A stretch of 64,000 nucleotides of DNA from Acinetobacter oleivorans DR1 (GCF_000196795.1 NC_014259.1:2914001-2978000); one strand, 5' to 3'. Positions 54,024 to 63,047 are shown, counted from the first letter of the stretch. Made by a program: numbers and translations. The notes: generated from the sequence alone by a model not told the origin.

Positions 54024-54446
54024 ATGGATAACATTGATCAAATTATTTTAGGTTTACTTAAAGATAACGCACGGATGTCTGTTACCGAGTTAGCCGAAAA
54101 AGTTCACGTTTCAAGAGCAACTATTAAAAAGAGAATGGAGTATTTAGAGTCTTCAGGCATCATTACCGGATATACAGTACGGTTTAAACCCAATGCTGAA
54201 CGCAACGTTATTCGTGCATGGATGAGCATTATGGTTGAAGGGACCAAAGCTCAGTCTGTGATTAAAGAACTACGCCTAGAAAGTGCCGTTGAATGTTTGC
54301 ATAAAACCAATGGCAAATGGGATATTTTGGTCGAGCTACGCTCTGATACCTTAGAAAACTTCGACAAAGTTTTAGAGAGAATCAGGAACATTTCAGGTAT
54401 TTATAACAGTGAAACTAGCATTCTGCTTGCGAGTCATAAGACCTAA
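54024..54446 (+). CDS. Lrp/AsnC family regulator
   Basis: A 140-residue Lrp-type protein: N-terminal winged helix (MDNIDQIILGLLKDNARMSV, then SRATIKKRMEYLESSGIITGY) and a C-terminal RAM effector domain (RAWMSIMVEGTKAQSVIKEL; GKWDILVELRS). The start at 54024 gives the normal family length; the frame runs 32 codons further up but without family similarity. It is divergent from the aminotransferase gene and probably senses arginine or ornithine. Confidence 0.85.
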   Translation: MDNIDQIILGLLKDNARMSVTELAEKVHVSRATIKKRMEYLESSGIITGYTVRFKPNAERNVIRAWMSIMVEGTKAQSVIKELRLESAVECLHKTNGKWDILVELRSDTLENFDKVLERIRNISGIYNSETSILLASHKT

Positions 54447-54773
54447 TTATTCATTTTAATTTCAATAAATAAGAACTCGAAATTGATGAGCTAAGCACAA
54501 GATCTGGCTCATCAAGCTGCTCTCAATTAGAAAAATTATTCTATTATTTTTCATCAAATCTACTGAACGAGTACGACAAAGAGCCTCTTCTAAAAATCTT
54601 CAATAAATTTTTAATTTTTTAAATAATCAAATCAAAAACTTAATTTCTAATTTGATTTAAATCCCAACTTTTTTCACTCACTCCCCTCATCAAAGCATTT
54701 GACAGAAAATTTAAAACATAATACATATAGTATTATATGTTATATGTTAAAACCTAAGGACAAGGTATAAAAA
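54447..54773. promoter_or_regulatory. Region upstream of the aminoaldehyde dehydrogenase
   Basis: 327-bp, AT-rich. The only structured part is the promoter near its right end: TTGACA (54699-54704), 17-bp spacer, TACATA (54722-54727). The -10 lies within the inverted repeat AATAC-ATATA-GTATT (54720-54734), a likely regulator site. AAGGACAAGG precedes the ATG. Confidence 0.6.
54720..54734. promoter_or_regulatory. Candidate operator over the -10
   Basis: Palindrome AATAC-ATATA-GTATT overlapping the -10. The GntR regulator encoded 2.3 kb downstream is the obvious candidate binder; not shown. Confidence 0.45.
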
Positions 54774-56204
54774 ATGGCTAAAACTCAACTACAACACTTT
54801 ATTAACAGCGAATATGTTGCTAGCAAAGGAAATGATTATTTCGACTTGGTAAGCCCAGTGACTGGTGAAGTTTATGCACAATCACCGAATGCAACGGAGG
54901 CCGAAGTTGATGCAGCTTATGCTGCTGCAAAAGAAGCATTCAAAATTTGGGGACGCAGCACACCTTCAACTCGTCAAAAAGCATTATTGAATTTGGCAGA
55001 TGCTATTGAAGCAAATGCGGAGCGTTTAATTGAGGCGCAAAGTCGTAATACAGGTCAGTTAAAACACTTAATTGCATCGGAAGAAGTAGGTGCATCGGCA
55101 GATCAAGTGCGTTTCTTTGCAGGCGCTGCCCGCTTACTCAATGGCACAGCTTCAGGTGAATATTTAGAAGGTTTAACCTCTTCTATTCGCCGCGAACCAG
55201 TCGGTGTAGTTGGTCAAGTTACGCCTTGGAACTATCCACTTATGATGGCTGTTTGGAAAATTGCACCTGCTTTGGCTGCGGGTAACACAGTGGTACTAAA
55301 ACCAAGTGATACCACCCCTGAAAGTACGCTTTTACTGGCAGAAATTGCTGCACCTTTTTTCCCTAAAGGCGCATTTAACGTGGTGTTAGGTCAGGCTCAG
55401 GTAGGTTCAAAAGTTGTATCTCATAAAACACCTGCTCTGGTTTCTATTACAGGTTCTGTTCGTGCCGGATTACAGGTTGCAGCTTCTGCCGCAGCAAATT
55501 TAGCAAAAGCTCATCTTGAGCTTGGTGGTAAAGCGCCTGTCGTGGTTTTTGAAGATGCCGACATCGATAAAGCAGTTGAAATGATTGCATTAACTGGTTA
55601 TTTCAACGCAGGACAAGACTGTACTGCGGCAACACGTGTGATTGTGTCTGAAGCCGTTCATGATGAGTTTTTAAGCAAGTTAGTTGAAGCAGCAAAAAAT
55701 ACCCGCTTTGGTGAACCCGATGATCAAGATGCACTTTATGGTCCACTCAACAATGCCAATCAATTGAAAAATGTTAAAGCCTTTATTGATAACTTACCTG
55801 CTCACGCCAAAGTTGAAACAGGCGGAAAACAGGCAGACCGTCCAGGCTTCTATTTTGAACCAACTGTTATTAGTGGTTTAAAACAACAAGATGAAGCCAT
55901 TCAAAATGAAATTTTTGGACCAGTCATCACTGTTCAAAAATTTACAGATGAAAATGATGCGATTGAAAAAGCCAACGATGTTGAATATGGCCTAGCTTCA
56001 AGTGTTTGGACCAAAGACCATGCCCGTGCAACTCGTCTGTCTCGTGAACTTGATTTCGGTACAGTTTGGATTAACACCCATATTCCTTTAACCGCAGAAA
56101 TGCCACACGGCGGCTTCAAAAAATCAGGTTATGGTAAAGATTTATCTGGCTACGGTTTTGAAGAATATACCCGCGTTAAACATGTGATGAGTTCAAACGA
56201 ATAA
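54774..56204 (+). CDS. Gamma-aminobutyraldehyde-type dehydrogenase (PatD/YdcW family)
   Basis: A 476-residue NAD aldehyde dehydrogenase with catalytic Cys in NAGQDCTAATRV, base in LELGGKAPVVVF, and the C-terminal MPHGGFKKSGYGKDLSGYGFEEYTRVKHV typical of aminobutyraldehyde/betaine aldehyde dehydrogenases. It oxidises the aminoaldehyde made by amine oxidation, for example 4-aminobutanal to GABA. Downstream lie a permease and a PuuB-like oxidase that would make such an aldehyde. Substrate choice is inferred. Confidence 0.85.
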   Translation: MAKTQLQHFINSEYVASKGNDYFDLVSPVTGEVYAQSPNATEAEVDAAYAAAKEAFKIWGRSTPSTRQKALLNLADAIEANAERLIEAQSRNTGQLKHLIASEEVGASADQVRFFAGAARLLNGTASGEYLEGLTSSIRREPVGVVGQVTPWNYPLMMAVWKIAPALAAGNTVVLKPSDTTPESTLLLAEIAAPFFPKGAFNVVLGQAQVGSKVVSHKTPALVSITGSVRAGLQVAASAAANLAKAHLELGGKAPVVVFEDADIDKAVEMIALTGYFNAGQDCTAATRVIVSEAVHDEFLSKLVEAAKNTRFGEPDDQDALYGPLNNANQLKNVKAFIDNLPAHAKVETGGKQADRPGFYFEPTVISGLKQQDEAIQNEIFGPVITVQKFTDENDAIEKANDVEYGLASSVWTKDHARATRLSRELDFGTVWINTHIPLTAEMPHGGFKKSGYGKDLSGYGFEEYTRVKHVMSSNE

Positions 56205-56232
56205 TAAAAATGAACTTTGAAAGGAGATCAAA

Positions 56233-57003
56233 ATGAATAAACAACAAATGAAAGACTTGGTGAGCAAAGCCCATCACGAGCTATTTAATTTGCACGACAC
56301 CACTGCTCTGGACCGTTATTTTTCTGAAGACTTTATAGAGCACTCACCACTCGTTGCAAATGGTCTTTCAGGCCTTCGCCAACTGGTAGAAGACTGTCCC
56401 GACATGCAGCATGAAGCTGTACGTGTACTTGCAGATGGCGACTTGGTCGCAATTCATGGCCGCTTTCAGGGATTAGATGAAAACCCATTGGTTGGTTTTG
56501 ATATTTACCGAGTGAAAGATGGCAAAATTGTGGAACATTGGGATGGTCTTGTAGCAGAAGCTGCGCCGAATGTGAGTGGTAGAACCCAATTAGACGGCCC
56601 AACCGAAATCGTGACTCCTCATGATTCGGAGAAAAATCGTGAGATTGTGACCTCTTTCTTTAAGAAGTCATTAATTGATGGCAATTACGAAGCATTTAAA
56701 GAATACACCCACAACGATCAGTTCATTCAACATAGCCCAGATATTGGCGATGGAGTTAAAGCCGTCATTGATTTTTTGAACAATATCCGTAATGAAGGAC
56801 AAGGTTTGGTATACTCCAAAACTCATCGCTCCATTGCTGATGGTCAATTTGTATTGACACATTCCGAAGGAAATATTGCTGGAAATCGACATGCTTATTT
56901 TGAACTGTGGCGTGTAGATAACGGCAAAATTGTTGAACTTTGGGATGCAATACCAGCCGTGCCTGAAGATGAACAGGCAGTCCATCAATATGGCGTGTTT
57001 TAA
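56233..57003 (+). CDS. Double NTF2/SnoaL-like (ester cyclase family) protein
   Basis: A 256-residue cytoplasmic protein made of two tandem SnoaL-like folds (about 5-120 and 135-250). Each half repeats HELFNLHDTTALDRYFSEDFIEHSP or FFKKSLIDGNYEAFKEYTHNDQFIQHSP, a V/H-x-DG-D or G-Q segment, and FDIYRVKDGKIVEHWDGL or FELWRVDNGKIVELWDAI. GGAGATC precedes the start and the gap to the dehydrogenase is 28 bases. The family includes cyclases, isomerases and uncharacterised proteins; the internal duplication gives a built-in dimer. Confidence 0.8.
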   Translation: MNKQQMKDLVSKAHHELFNLHDTTALDRYFSEDFIEHSPLVANGLSGLRQLVEDCPDMQHEAVRVLADGDLVAIHGRFQGLDENPLVGFDIYRVKDGKIVEHWDGLVAEAAPNVSGRTQLDGPTEIVTPHDSEKNREIVTSFFKKSLIDGNYEAFKEYTHNDQFIQHSPDIGDGVKAVIDFLNNIRNEGQGLVYSKTHRSIADGQFVLTHSEGNIAGNRHAYFELWRVDNGKIVELWDAIPAVPEDEQAVHQYGVF

Positions 57004-57021
57004 TCATTTATCCGTTTCATT

Positions 57022-57046
57022 AAGCTAAGTCACTGACTTAGCTTTT
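57022..57046 (+). terminator. Terminator-like hairpin before the GntR gene
   Basis: Stem AAGCTAAG / CTTAGCTT around TCACTGA, followed by TT only; moderate terminator between the NTF2-like gene and the GntR regulator. Confidence 0.5.
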
Positions 57047-57058
57047 AGAGAATTCGCC

Positions 57059-57778
57059 ATGTCAGCATATACGATAATTTTTGCACCTATCGCTCAGGCA
57101 ACTCGATCGGAACAAGTTGTGGAACGCTTGGAAAATGCAATTATCTCTGGATTGCTTAAAAGCAATGAACAACTTCCTAACGAGGCGGATCTAGCTCGCT
57201 TAATGGGAGTGTCACCCATTACCGTTCGTGAAGCTTTAAATACTTTACGCGTAAAGGGTCTGATTGATACACGACGCGGGCGAAACGGCGGAAGCTTTGT
57301 TTGTGAGTTACCTTCCGATTTACTCTTAAACAAGCATCCTCTACGTCAAGCTTCCAACGAATATCTAGCTGATTTAGGCGAGTTTCATAGTGCAATTTTA
57401 AGCCACGGTGCATATTTGGCAGCACAAAGAACCACTGAATATGAACTGAACAAAATCAAAGAGCTGATTGAACAATTTGAACAGGCCGTTGAAGCAGACA
57501 CGCGTGCCCAACTTGATTTACGTTGTTTGCTGACCCTCACCTCTTTTGCTCAATCAGCTCGTCTAGCAAATCAAGAGTTAACTATACAAGCCGAATGGGC
57601 ACCGCTCATTGCTGTGCTTTACCAAGATGATCAATTCCATCAACTGGTCGTAGCTCAATATCACCAACTTTTATCATCTTTTGTTCAAGCCAATGAAGAT
57701 GATGCTGTTATTCAAGCACGAAAAATTATTTCGATGCTAACGGATCAAATGCTTCGATATAAGTTATCTATCGAATAA
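57059..57778 (+). CDS. GntR family regulator with degenerate FCD domain
   Basis: A 239-residue protein with a normal GntR winged helix (residues 15-80; MGVSPITVREALNTLRVKGLIDTRRGRNGGSFV) and a helical FCD-like C-terminal half. The usual D-x-x-x-H metal motif is not seen where expected (it reads LDLRCLLTLTSFAQSARL), so the ligand site may be altered. It probably controls the surrounding amine-catabolism genes. A Cache-domain protein follows 66 bases later and may be its partner sensor. Confidence 0.8.
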   Translation: MSAYTIIFAPIAQATRSEQVVERLENAIISGLLKSNEQLPNEADLARLMGVSPITVREALNTLRVKGLIDTRRGRNGGSFVCELPSDLLLNKHPLRQASNEYLADLGEFHSAILSHGAYLAAQRTTEYELNKIKELIEQFEQAVEADTRAQLDLRCLLTLTSFAQSARLANQELTIQAEWAPLIAVLYQDDQFHQLVVAQYHQLLSSFVQANEDDAVIQARKIISMLTDQMLRYKLSIE

Positions 57779-57843
57779 AAATAATAAAACAGAGCACTTA
57801 TCAAATATCGAGTGAGAAATATGGAATTTTAGGAGTTATAGGA

Positions 57844-58551
57844 ATGACCCAACATTTAGATATAGAAGAGCTTCAAAATTTGTTAAAGACGGTGGTTGAG
57901 GAAACGACAGCCATTACAGAAAAACTGGCAGCTAAAGCGAGCAAAATACTCTCAAAACATGAACCTGAAAAAACAAAAGACATTAAGCTTTCAGGTTCAG
58001 AACGTTCAGCTTTGCAAAAGGAAATTAAAAAGGCCTTACAGGAAAGCCATTACAGTCAAGGTATCGGCTTTGCAAGTTATAGCCCTGCAACCCAAGAAGA
58101 ACAAGATTATTGGACACTTGAATGGTGGTATAAAAAGGAAGATCAGTTACAACAAGCCAAACTTGAAAACTATCAAAATGCTCAGCGCTTTTTAGATTTT
58201 CGCTCTTTTGAATGGTTCCATAAACCTGCTCAAAATAAAAGTCCGTGCATCCATGGACCATATGTCGACTATATCTGCAATGGTGCATATACCATCACCC
58301 TTGCCCATCCGGTCATGATTCGTGATCAATTTATCGGTGTAATTGCCACCGACATTTTAGTTTCAGCACTCGAAAAACTACTGATGCCGAAACTTAAAAA
58401 TATCAAACAAAAAGCAATCGTGATCAACGATTCCTGTCGTGTGATTACTTCAAATGACATCACCATCAGAACAGGCACATTATTTAAAGGCCAAAGCCCA
58501 CAGCAGGTTCTGTCACGACCGTGTCAATCTTTTCAACTGGTCGTGATCTAA
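57844..58551 (+). CDS. Soluble Cache-domain protein
   Basis: A 235-residue protein with no signal peptide or membrane helix. Residues 1-60 are helical (Glu/Lys-rich, possible coiled coil). The rest resembles a single Cache/PDC sensor domain: IGFASYSPATQEEQDYWTLEWW, FRSFEWFHKPAQ, HGPYVDYICNGAYTITLAHPV and DQFIGVIATDILVSALEKLL. Such folds bind amines and amino acids, usually outside the cell and joined to output domains; here there is none. It may bind the substrate in the cytoplasm for the GntR regulator upstream. Confidence 0.7.
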   Translation: MTQHLDIEELQNLLKTVVEETTAITEKLAAKASKILSKHEPEKTKDIKLSGSERSALQKEIKKALQESHYSQGIGFASYSPATQEEQDYWTLEWWYKKEDQLQQAKLENYQNAQRFLDFRSFEWFHKPAQNKSPCIHGPYVDYICNGAYTITLAHPVMIRDQFIGVIATDILVSALEKLLMPKLKNIKQKAIVINDSCRVITSNDITIRTGTLFKGQSPQQVLSRPCQSFQLVVI

Positions 58552-58610
58552 AGCGAAGTCACAGATATAAATATTTGACTTTGCTTTAGGGCATCACCAA
58601 AGCGAAATAG

Positions 58611-58666
58611 CCCCTAGCTTTTGTACAAACTTTCTTCAAACAGACTTGTTTATTCAGGTCTAGGGG
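58611..58666 (+). promoter_or_regulatory. Leader with alternative stems before the APC permease
   Basis: Arms CCCCTAG (58611-58617) and CTAGGGG (58660-58666) enclose a second stem AGACTTG-TTTATT-CAGGTCT, whose right arm shares bases with the outer arm. The two folds cannot form at once, an attenuator-like arrangement. No known riboswitch class was recognised. Confidence 0.35.
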
Positions 58667-58738
58667 AAGTTTTGGCTCAAAAATAGCATCGCTTTTCCGG
58701 ATGAAAAGCAAAACAACGAAATTTGAGGTTGAAATGAC

Positions 58739-60070
58739 ATGGAAAATAAAACGTCTTCCTTAAAAAAACTGTCTCTTTGGCAAGTCACAATTATCGGTAT
58801 TGCCTACATGACTCCCATGACGGTGTTTGATACTTTCGGTATTGTCTCTGGCATTACCAATGGACATGTGCCACTCGCATATTTAGTCGCACTTGGTGCC
58901 ATGTTACTCACCGCTTGGAGCTATGCAAGATTCAGCAAAAATTCAGAAAAATCAGGCTCGGCATATAGCTATACCGCTGAAAGTTTAGGGCCTAAAAGTG
59001 GCTTTTTTGTCGGTTGGTGTTCCCTACTCGACTATCTGTTATTACCCCTCATTAATGTTTTGCTAGCCGCAATTTATCTCACAGCCCTTATTCCAAGTCT
59101 TCCTTATTGGTTTTGGGTGTTTGTGTCGGCGGGCCTAGTCACTTTAGTGAATTGTTTCCGCATTCGGTTACTCGCCAATTTAAGCCTCGTGTTTGTATTT
59201 GCACCCATCATACTCATGGTCATTTTTGTTTATTTAGTGATTCAGGGTATTGGCTCGACTCAAGGTTATGAGCATGTGCTTACGTTAGCTCCACTCTGGC
59301 ATGAGCACCAATCTATACTACCGCTCGTTGCTGGTGCCTCAGTTTTGTGCTTTTCATTTTTAGGCTTTGATGCTGTTACCACGCTCTCAAATGAAACCAA
59401 ACAACCCACTAAAAATATTCCCCGAGCAGTCATGTTAACAACTCTCGCTGGTGGACTTATTTTCTTTACAGCCGCTTGGTTTATTCAGCTTTATTTTCCA
59501 AATAATCTACGCTTTCAGCACCCTACTGAAGCACTGCCTGAAATTGTGCTTTATGTCGGTGGTGCATTCTTCCAATCCGTATTCTTATGCGGACAAATTA
59601 TGAACACTGTCGCCTCTGGTCTTGCCTCTCATGCCAGCGCTTCGCGTTTACTGTATATAATGGGCACCGATAATATTTTTCCTAAAAAGTATTTTGGGAC
59701 AATTCACATCTCCTTAGGTACACCATTTTTTTCGGTTTTATTTGTTGGTCTTATTTCAATGTCTGCGGTTTTTCTAGATCTAGCACAAGTCGTAAGCCTG
59801 ATCAGCTTTGGTGCGCTAGTCGCTTTTACAGCCGTAAATTTCTCAGTTTTTATGAAATTTTATATTAAAGATAAACAGCGCTCAGGGTTTAAAAATAAAT
59901 TTCTAAACCTCTTTTTACCGCTTTTATCCGTCATCAGCATTATTTGCCTGTGGCTTAACCTTGATTCATCTTCACTCACTTTCGGATGTTTCTGGTTATC
60001 GCTAGGCATTCTTTTATTTATCTATAAAACGATTAAAAAACAAAGTATTGCGATTAGTAATGCTTATTAA
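58739..60070 (+). CDS. APC family amino acid/polyamine permease
   Basis: A 443-residue, 12-helix APC transporter (KKLSLWQVTIIGIAYMTPMTVFDTFGIVSGITNGHVPLAYLVAL; YSYTAESLGPKSGFFVGWCSLLDYLLLPLINVLLAAIYL; FLGFDAVTTLSNETKQPTKNIPRAVMLTTLAGG). The TM1 and TM6 breaks are those of PuuP-like polyamine/amine carriers. It starts 19 bases before the FAD oxidase gene and so imports that enzyme's substrate. GAGG lies 10 bases before the ATG. Confidence 0.85.
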   Translation: MENKTSSLKKLSLWQVTIIGIAYMTPMTVFDTFGIVSGITNGHVPLAYLVALGAMLLTAWSYARFSKNSEKSGSAYSYTAESLGPKSGFFVGWCSLLDYLLLPLINVLLAAIYLTALIPSLPYWFWVFVSAGLVTLVNCFRIRLLANLSLVFVFAPIILMVIFVYLVIQGIGSTQGYEHVLTLAPLWHEHQSILPLVAGASVLCFSFLGFDAVTTLSNETKQPTKNIPRAVMLTTLAGGLIFFTAAWFIQLYFPNNLRFQHPTEALPEIVLYVGGAFFQSVFLCGQIMNTVASGLASHASASRLLYIMGTDNIFPKKYFGTIHISLGTPFFSVLFVGLISMSAVFLDLAQVVSLISFGALVAFTAVNFSVFMKFYIKDKQRSGFKNKFLNLFLPLLSVISIICLWLNLDSSSLTFGCFWLSLGILLFIYKTIKKQSIAISNAY

Positions 60071-60088
60071 TTTTTAAGGAACTTCGTC

Positions 60089-61534
60089 ATGAATATTATT
60101 TCTAAACCTCAACTTTTAAAAGACGTGCAATATAAACCAAGTAAATCTCTACAAGTGGGCAAAGAGTGGAGCTGGTTAAATCCAAAACATGCAAAATTTG
60201 ACTCAACCACTGTAGAAGGCACATCGGTAGATAACCCAGCAAACTACTATGAAAGCTCGCTTTCTGATTGGCATACATTTGACAGTTTACAAGCTGATAT
60301 TGAATGCGATGTGGTGGTTATTGGCGGTGGTTTATTAGGTTCATCAAGTGCATTACATTTAGCTGAACAAGGCGTAGATACCGTTTTATTAGAAAAAAAT
60401 CGCATTGGTAGTGCAGCTTCCGGCAGAAATGGCGGACAACTTACCCCAGGTTTAGCTCGCTGGGAAGCTCAAGAAATGGCCGATCGCTTAAGCTATGAAG
60501 ATGCCAAAAAGCTCTGGCATTTTACTTCTACAGAAGCCATGCAACTTATTGATGACATCTCAGAAAAATACCAGCTCAACTTTGATCGAAAATACGGTCA
60601 CATTACCGCCGCCGTTCATGAAGGACATTTAGTTGGTTTAACACAAGGCGCCGATGCACGAAAATATTTAGGTGAAGACCATACGCGCATTGTAGGTAAG
60701 CATGAACTCATGGACTTTATTAAGTCTGATTATTACACAGGTGGTTTAATTGATGAGTTAGGCGGACAAATCCATCCTTTAGCTTTGAACCGTGGCTTAA
60801 TTTATGGCTTTTGCCAAAATGGCGGTACTGTTTATGAACAAACAGAAGTCATTTCAATAGAAGAAAAAGCAGATGGTATTTATGTTCAAACAGCAAATGC
60901 TGTCGTAAAAGCTAAAAAGTCTGTGGTGTTAGCAGTACACCATGCTTCATTTAAACTTTTATCAGAGCAAAGCAATACTACTATTCCGTTTTATACCTAT
61001 GTTGCGACGACTGCCCCACTAGAGCTTGATACAAAAGAGCTTTTGCCATTTGGGCATCCCGTTTATGACACTCAGTTCCAAATTGATTACTACCGTCCTG
61101 TGTTTAACAACCGTTTACTGTTTGGTGGCCAAGGCACAGGAACATGTTGGGGACCAGAGAAAACTTTAAATTATCTAGAACATCGAATTCATACGGTTTT
61201 CCCTCAAATTAAAAATCTAGAGATGGATTTTGTCTGGAGTGGAACGACTGATTTAACTGTAAATGGTGCAGTCGATAGCCGTAAGTTTGGCAATAAATTC
61301 CCGATTTATGCTGTTCACGGCTGGAGTGGTCACGGCGTTGCACAGACGGTACGCATTGGTAAAGCGATTGCAAATGACTTTATTGGGCAATCTAATGACT
61401 TTGAAATGTTATCTAAAATTGACCATCAAAATATTATGTTTGGTCGTACCCTTGCTCCCGTTGTTATTCCACTCGCAAAAAGTATGTATGGCATCGGCGC
61501 AATGATTAACCCGGGCAAAATGGTGTCTTTCTAA
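60089..61534 (+). CDS. FAD-dependent amine oxidase, PuuB-like
   Basis: A 481-residue DAO-fold flavoprotein: FAD motif VVVIGGGLLGSSSALHLAEQGVDTVLLE (residues about 73-100), GSAASGRNGGQLTPGL and the C-terminal HGWSGHGVAQTVRIGKAIAND. This is the pattern of gamma-glutamylputrescine oxidase and relatives. It would make an aminoaldehyde and H2O2, with the aldehyde passed to the dehydrogenase at 54.8 kb. A 60-residue N-terminal extension (RQ-free, KPQLLKDVQYKPS) precedes the FAD fold, as in other members. Confidence 0.85.
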   Translation: MNIISKPQLLKDVQYKPSKSLQVGKEWSWLNPKHAKFDSTTVEGTSVDNPANYYESSLSDWHTFDSLQADIECDVVVIGGGLLGSSSALHLAEQGVDTVLLEKNRIGSAASGRNGGQLTPGLARWEAQEMADRLSYEDAKKLWHFTSTEAMQLIDDISEKYQLNFDRKYGHITAAVHEGHLVGLTQGADARKYLGEDHTRIVGKHELMDFIKSDYYTGGLIDELGGQIHPLALNRGLIYGFCQNGGTVYEQTEVISIEEKADGIYVQTANAVVKAKKSVVLAVHHASFKLLSEQSNTTIPFYTYVATTAPLELDTKELLPFGHPVYDTQFQIDYYRPVFNNRLLFGGQGTGTCWGPEKTLNYLEHRIHTVFPQIKNLEMDFVWSGTTDLTVNGAVDSRKFGNKFPIYAVHGWSGHGVAQTVRIGKAIANDFIGQSNDFEMLSKIDHQNIMFGRTLAPVVIPLAKSMYGIGAMINPGKMVSF

Positions 61535-61556
61535 TTTATAAAAACATCGTTTTTCT

Positions 61557-61592
61557 AAAAAGGATCCGTATAGCTTTGTACGAATCCTTTTT
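61557..61592 (+). terminator. Terminator behind the PuuB-like oxidase
   Basis: A 14-bp stem with one mismatch (AAAAAGGATCCGTA and TACGAATCCTTTTT) and a T-run. Confidence 0.85.
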
Positions 61593-61681
61593 TATTTAAC
61601 TGAGTAAAATCCTTTTCAAATTAGGTTATCCCTAGCCAATCTATTACAATAGCATCAGCTTTTTTATTCAGCGCATATATT

Positions 61682-63040
61682 TTGAGCAACTCATCTTCCC
61701 AATTAAAACGCGGACTTAAAAATCGCCACATCCAGCTAATCGCTATGGGTGGTGCTGTCGGGACAGGTTTATTTTTAGGCTCTGCACAAGTCATCCAGTC
61801 TGCTGGTCCTTCTATTATTTTAGGTTATGCCATTGTCGGTTTGGTCGCATTTTTAATTATGCGCCAAATGGGTGAAATGATCGTAGAAGAACCTGTGGTC
61901 GGTTCCTTTAGTTACTTTGCACAAAAATACTGGGGAAGATTCCCCGGTTTTTTATCGGGCTGGAACTATTGGGTGGTCTATATTTTGGTCGCAATGACCG
62001 AGCTGACAGCAGTTGCTAAATATGTGCATTACTGGTGGCCTCATATTCCTGCTTGGATATCAGCCTTATTTTTCTTTGTTTTAGTCACATGCTTGAACTT
62101 AGGCAACGTTAAATTTTATGGTGAATCTGAGTTTTGGTTAGCCATTATTAAAGTCGCGGCGGTCATTGCCATGATCGTGTTTGGCTTATATTTATTGCTC
62201 ACCGCAGGTAGTGACTCTATCGCTAGCTTTTCAAACCTATGGCAGCATGGCGGATTTTTCCCGCATGGATTCTCTGGCCTGTTTTATATGCTCGCCTTTT
62301 TAATGTTTGCCTTTGGCGGTATTGAACTGATTGGGATGACTGCTGCTGAAGCCGAAAATCCTGAAAAAAGTATTCCACAAGCCATTAACCAAGTCATCTT
62401 TCGAATCTTAGTTTTCTATGTGGCTTCACTTGCTATCATCATGTCGCTCATTCCGTGGAATCAGCTTGACCTTGGTGGTTTAGATAAAAGTCCATTTGTG
62501 ATGATTTTTAGTCAGCTTGGGATTGGCTGGGCAGCGCATTTGCTTAACTTTATTATTTTAACGGCTGCACTGTCTGTTTATAACAGCGGTATGTACGCAA
62601 ACAGTCGCATGTTGTACGGCTTAGCAGTACAAGGCCACGCATCTAAAGTTTTTACAAAAGTCAGCAAACAAGGGGTTCCTACACCTGCTGTTATTTTCTC
62701 TTCTATTCTGATTTTTGGTTGCGTGTTACTGAACTATTTTATCCCAGAAGAAGCTTTAAGCTATCTCATGTACATGGCTGTAGCAGCTTTAGTTTTAAAC
62801 TGGGCAATCATTAGCTTTACTCATTTGAAGTTTAAACGTGCCATGAAACTTGAAGGTAAAGTTGTCAAATTCCCTGCACTATTTTCACCTTTAAGTAACT
62901 ATATCGTTTTGATTTTTATTGGCATGATTTTATATATCATGTGGACTCAAGGCTTTGAAAAATCAGTTATTTTAATTCCAATTTGGATTGCATTCATGTT
63001 TGGATTATATAAATTTTTGAGTTGGAAAAAATCACTCTAA
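61682..63040 (+). CDS. Amino acid permease (AAT family, ProY/AroP-like)
   Basis: A 452-residue, 12-helix permease (LKNRHIQLIAMGGAVGTGLFLGSAQVIQ; GSFSYFAQKYWGRFPGFLSGWNYW; FAFGGIELIGMTAAEAENPEKSIP). The chosen start is TTG 61682, which gives the normal N terminus just before LKRGLKNRHIQ; there is no ATG in frame between it and the conserved region and no clear Shine-Dalgarno. Substrate unknown: ProY, AroP and GABA carriers look alike here. It is separated from the oxidase by a terminator. Confidence 0.8.
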   Translation: MSNSSSQLKRGLKNRHIQLIAMGGAVGTGLFLGSAQVIQSAGPSIILGYAIVGLVAFLIMRQMGEMIVEEPVVGSFSYFAQKYWGRFPGFLSGWNYWVVYILVAMTELTAVAKYVHYWWPHIPAWISALFFFVLVTCLNLGNVKFYGESEFWLAIIKVAAVIAMIVFGLYLLLTAGSDSIASFSNLWQHGGFFPHGFSGLFYMLAFLMFAFGGIELIGMTAAEAENPEKSIPQAINQVIFRILVFYVASLAIIMSLIPWNQLDLGGLDKSPFVMIFSQLGIGWAAHLLNFIILTAALSVYNSGMYANSRMLYGLAVQGHASKVFTKVSKQGVPTPAVIFSSILIFGCVLLNYFIPEEALSYLMYMAVAALVLNWAIISFTHLKFKRAMKLEGKVVKFPALFSPLSNYIVLIFIGMILYIMWTQGFEKSVILIPIWIAFMFGLYKFLSWKKSL

Positions 63041-63047
63041 TCTTCAA

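Noticed and set aside
61562..61567. GGATCC as a fifth VanR site
   Set aside because: The flanks do not match TGGATCCA and the bases form the stem of a terminator.
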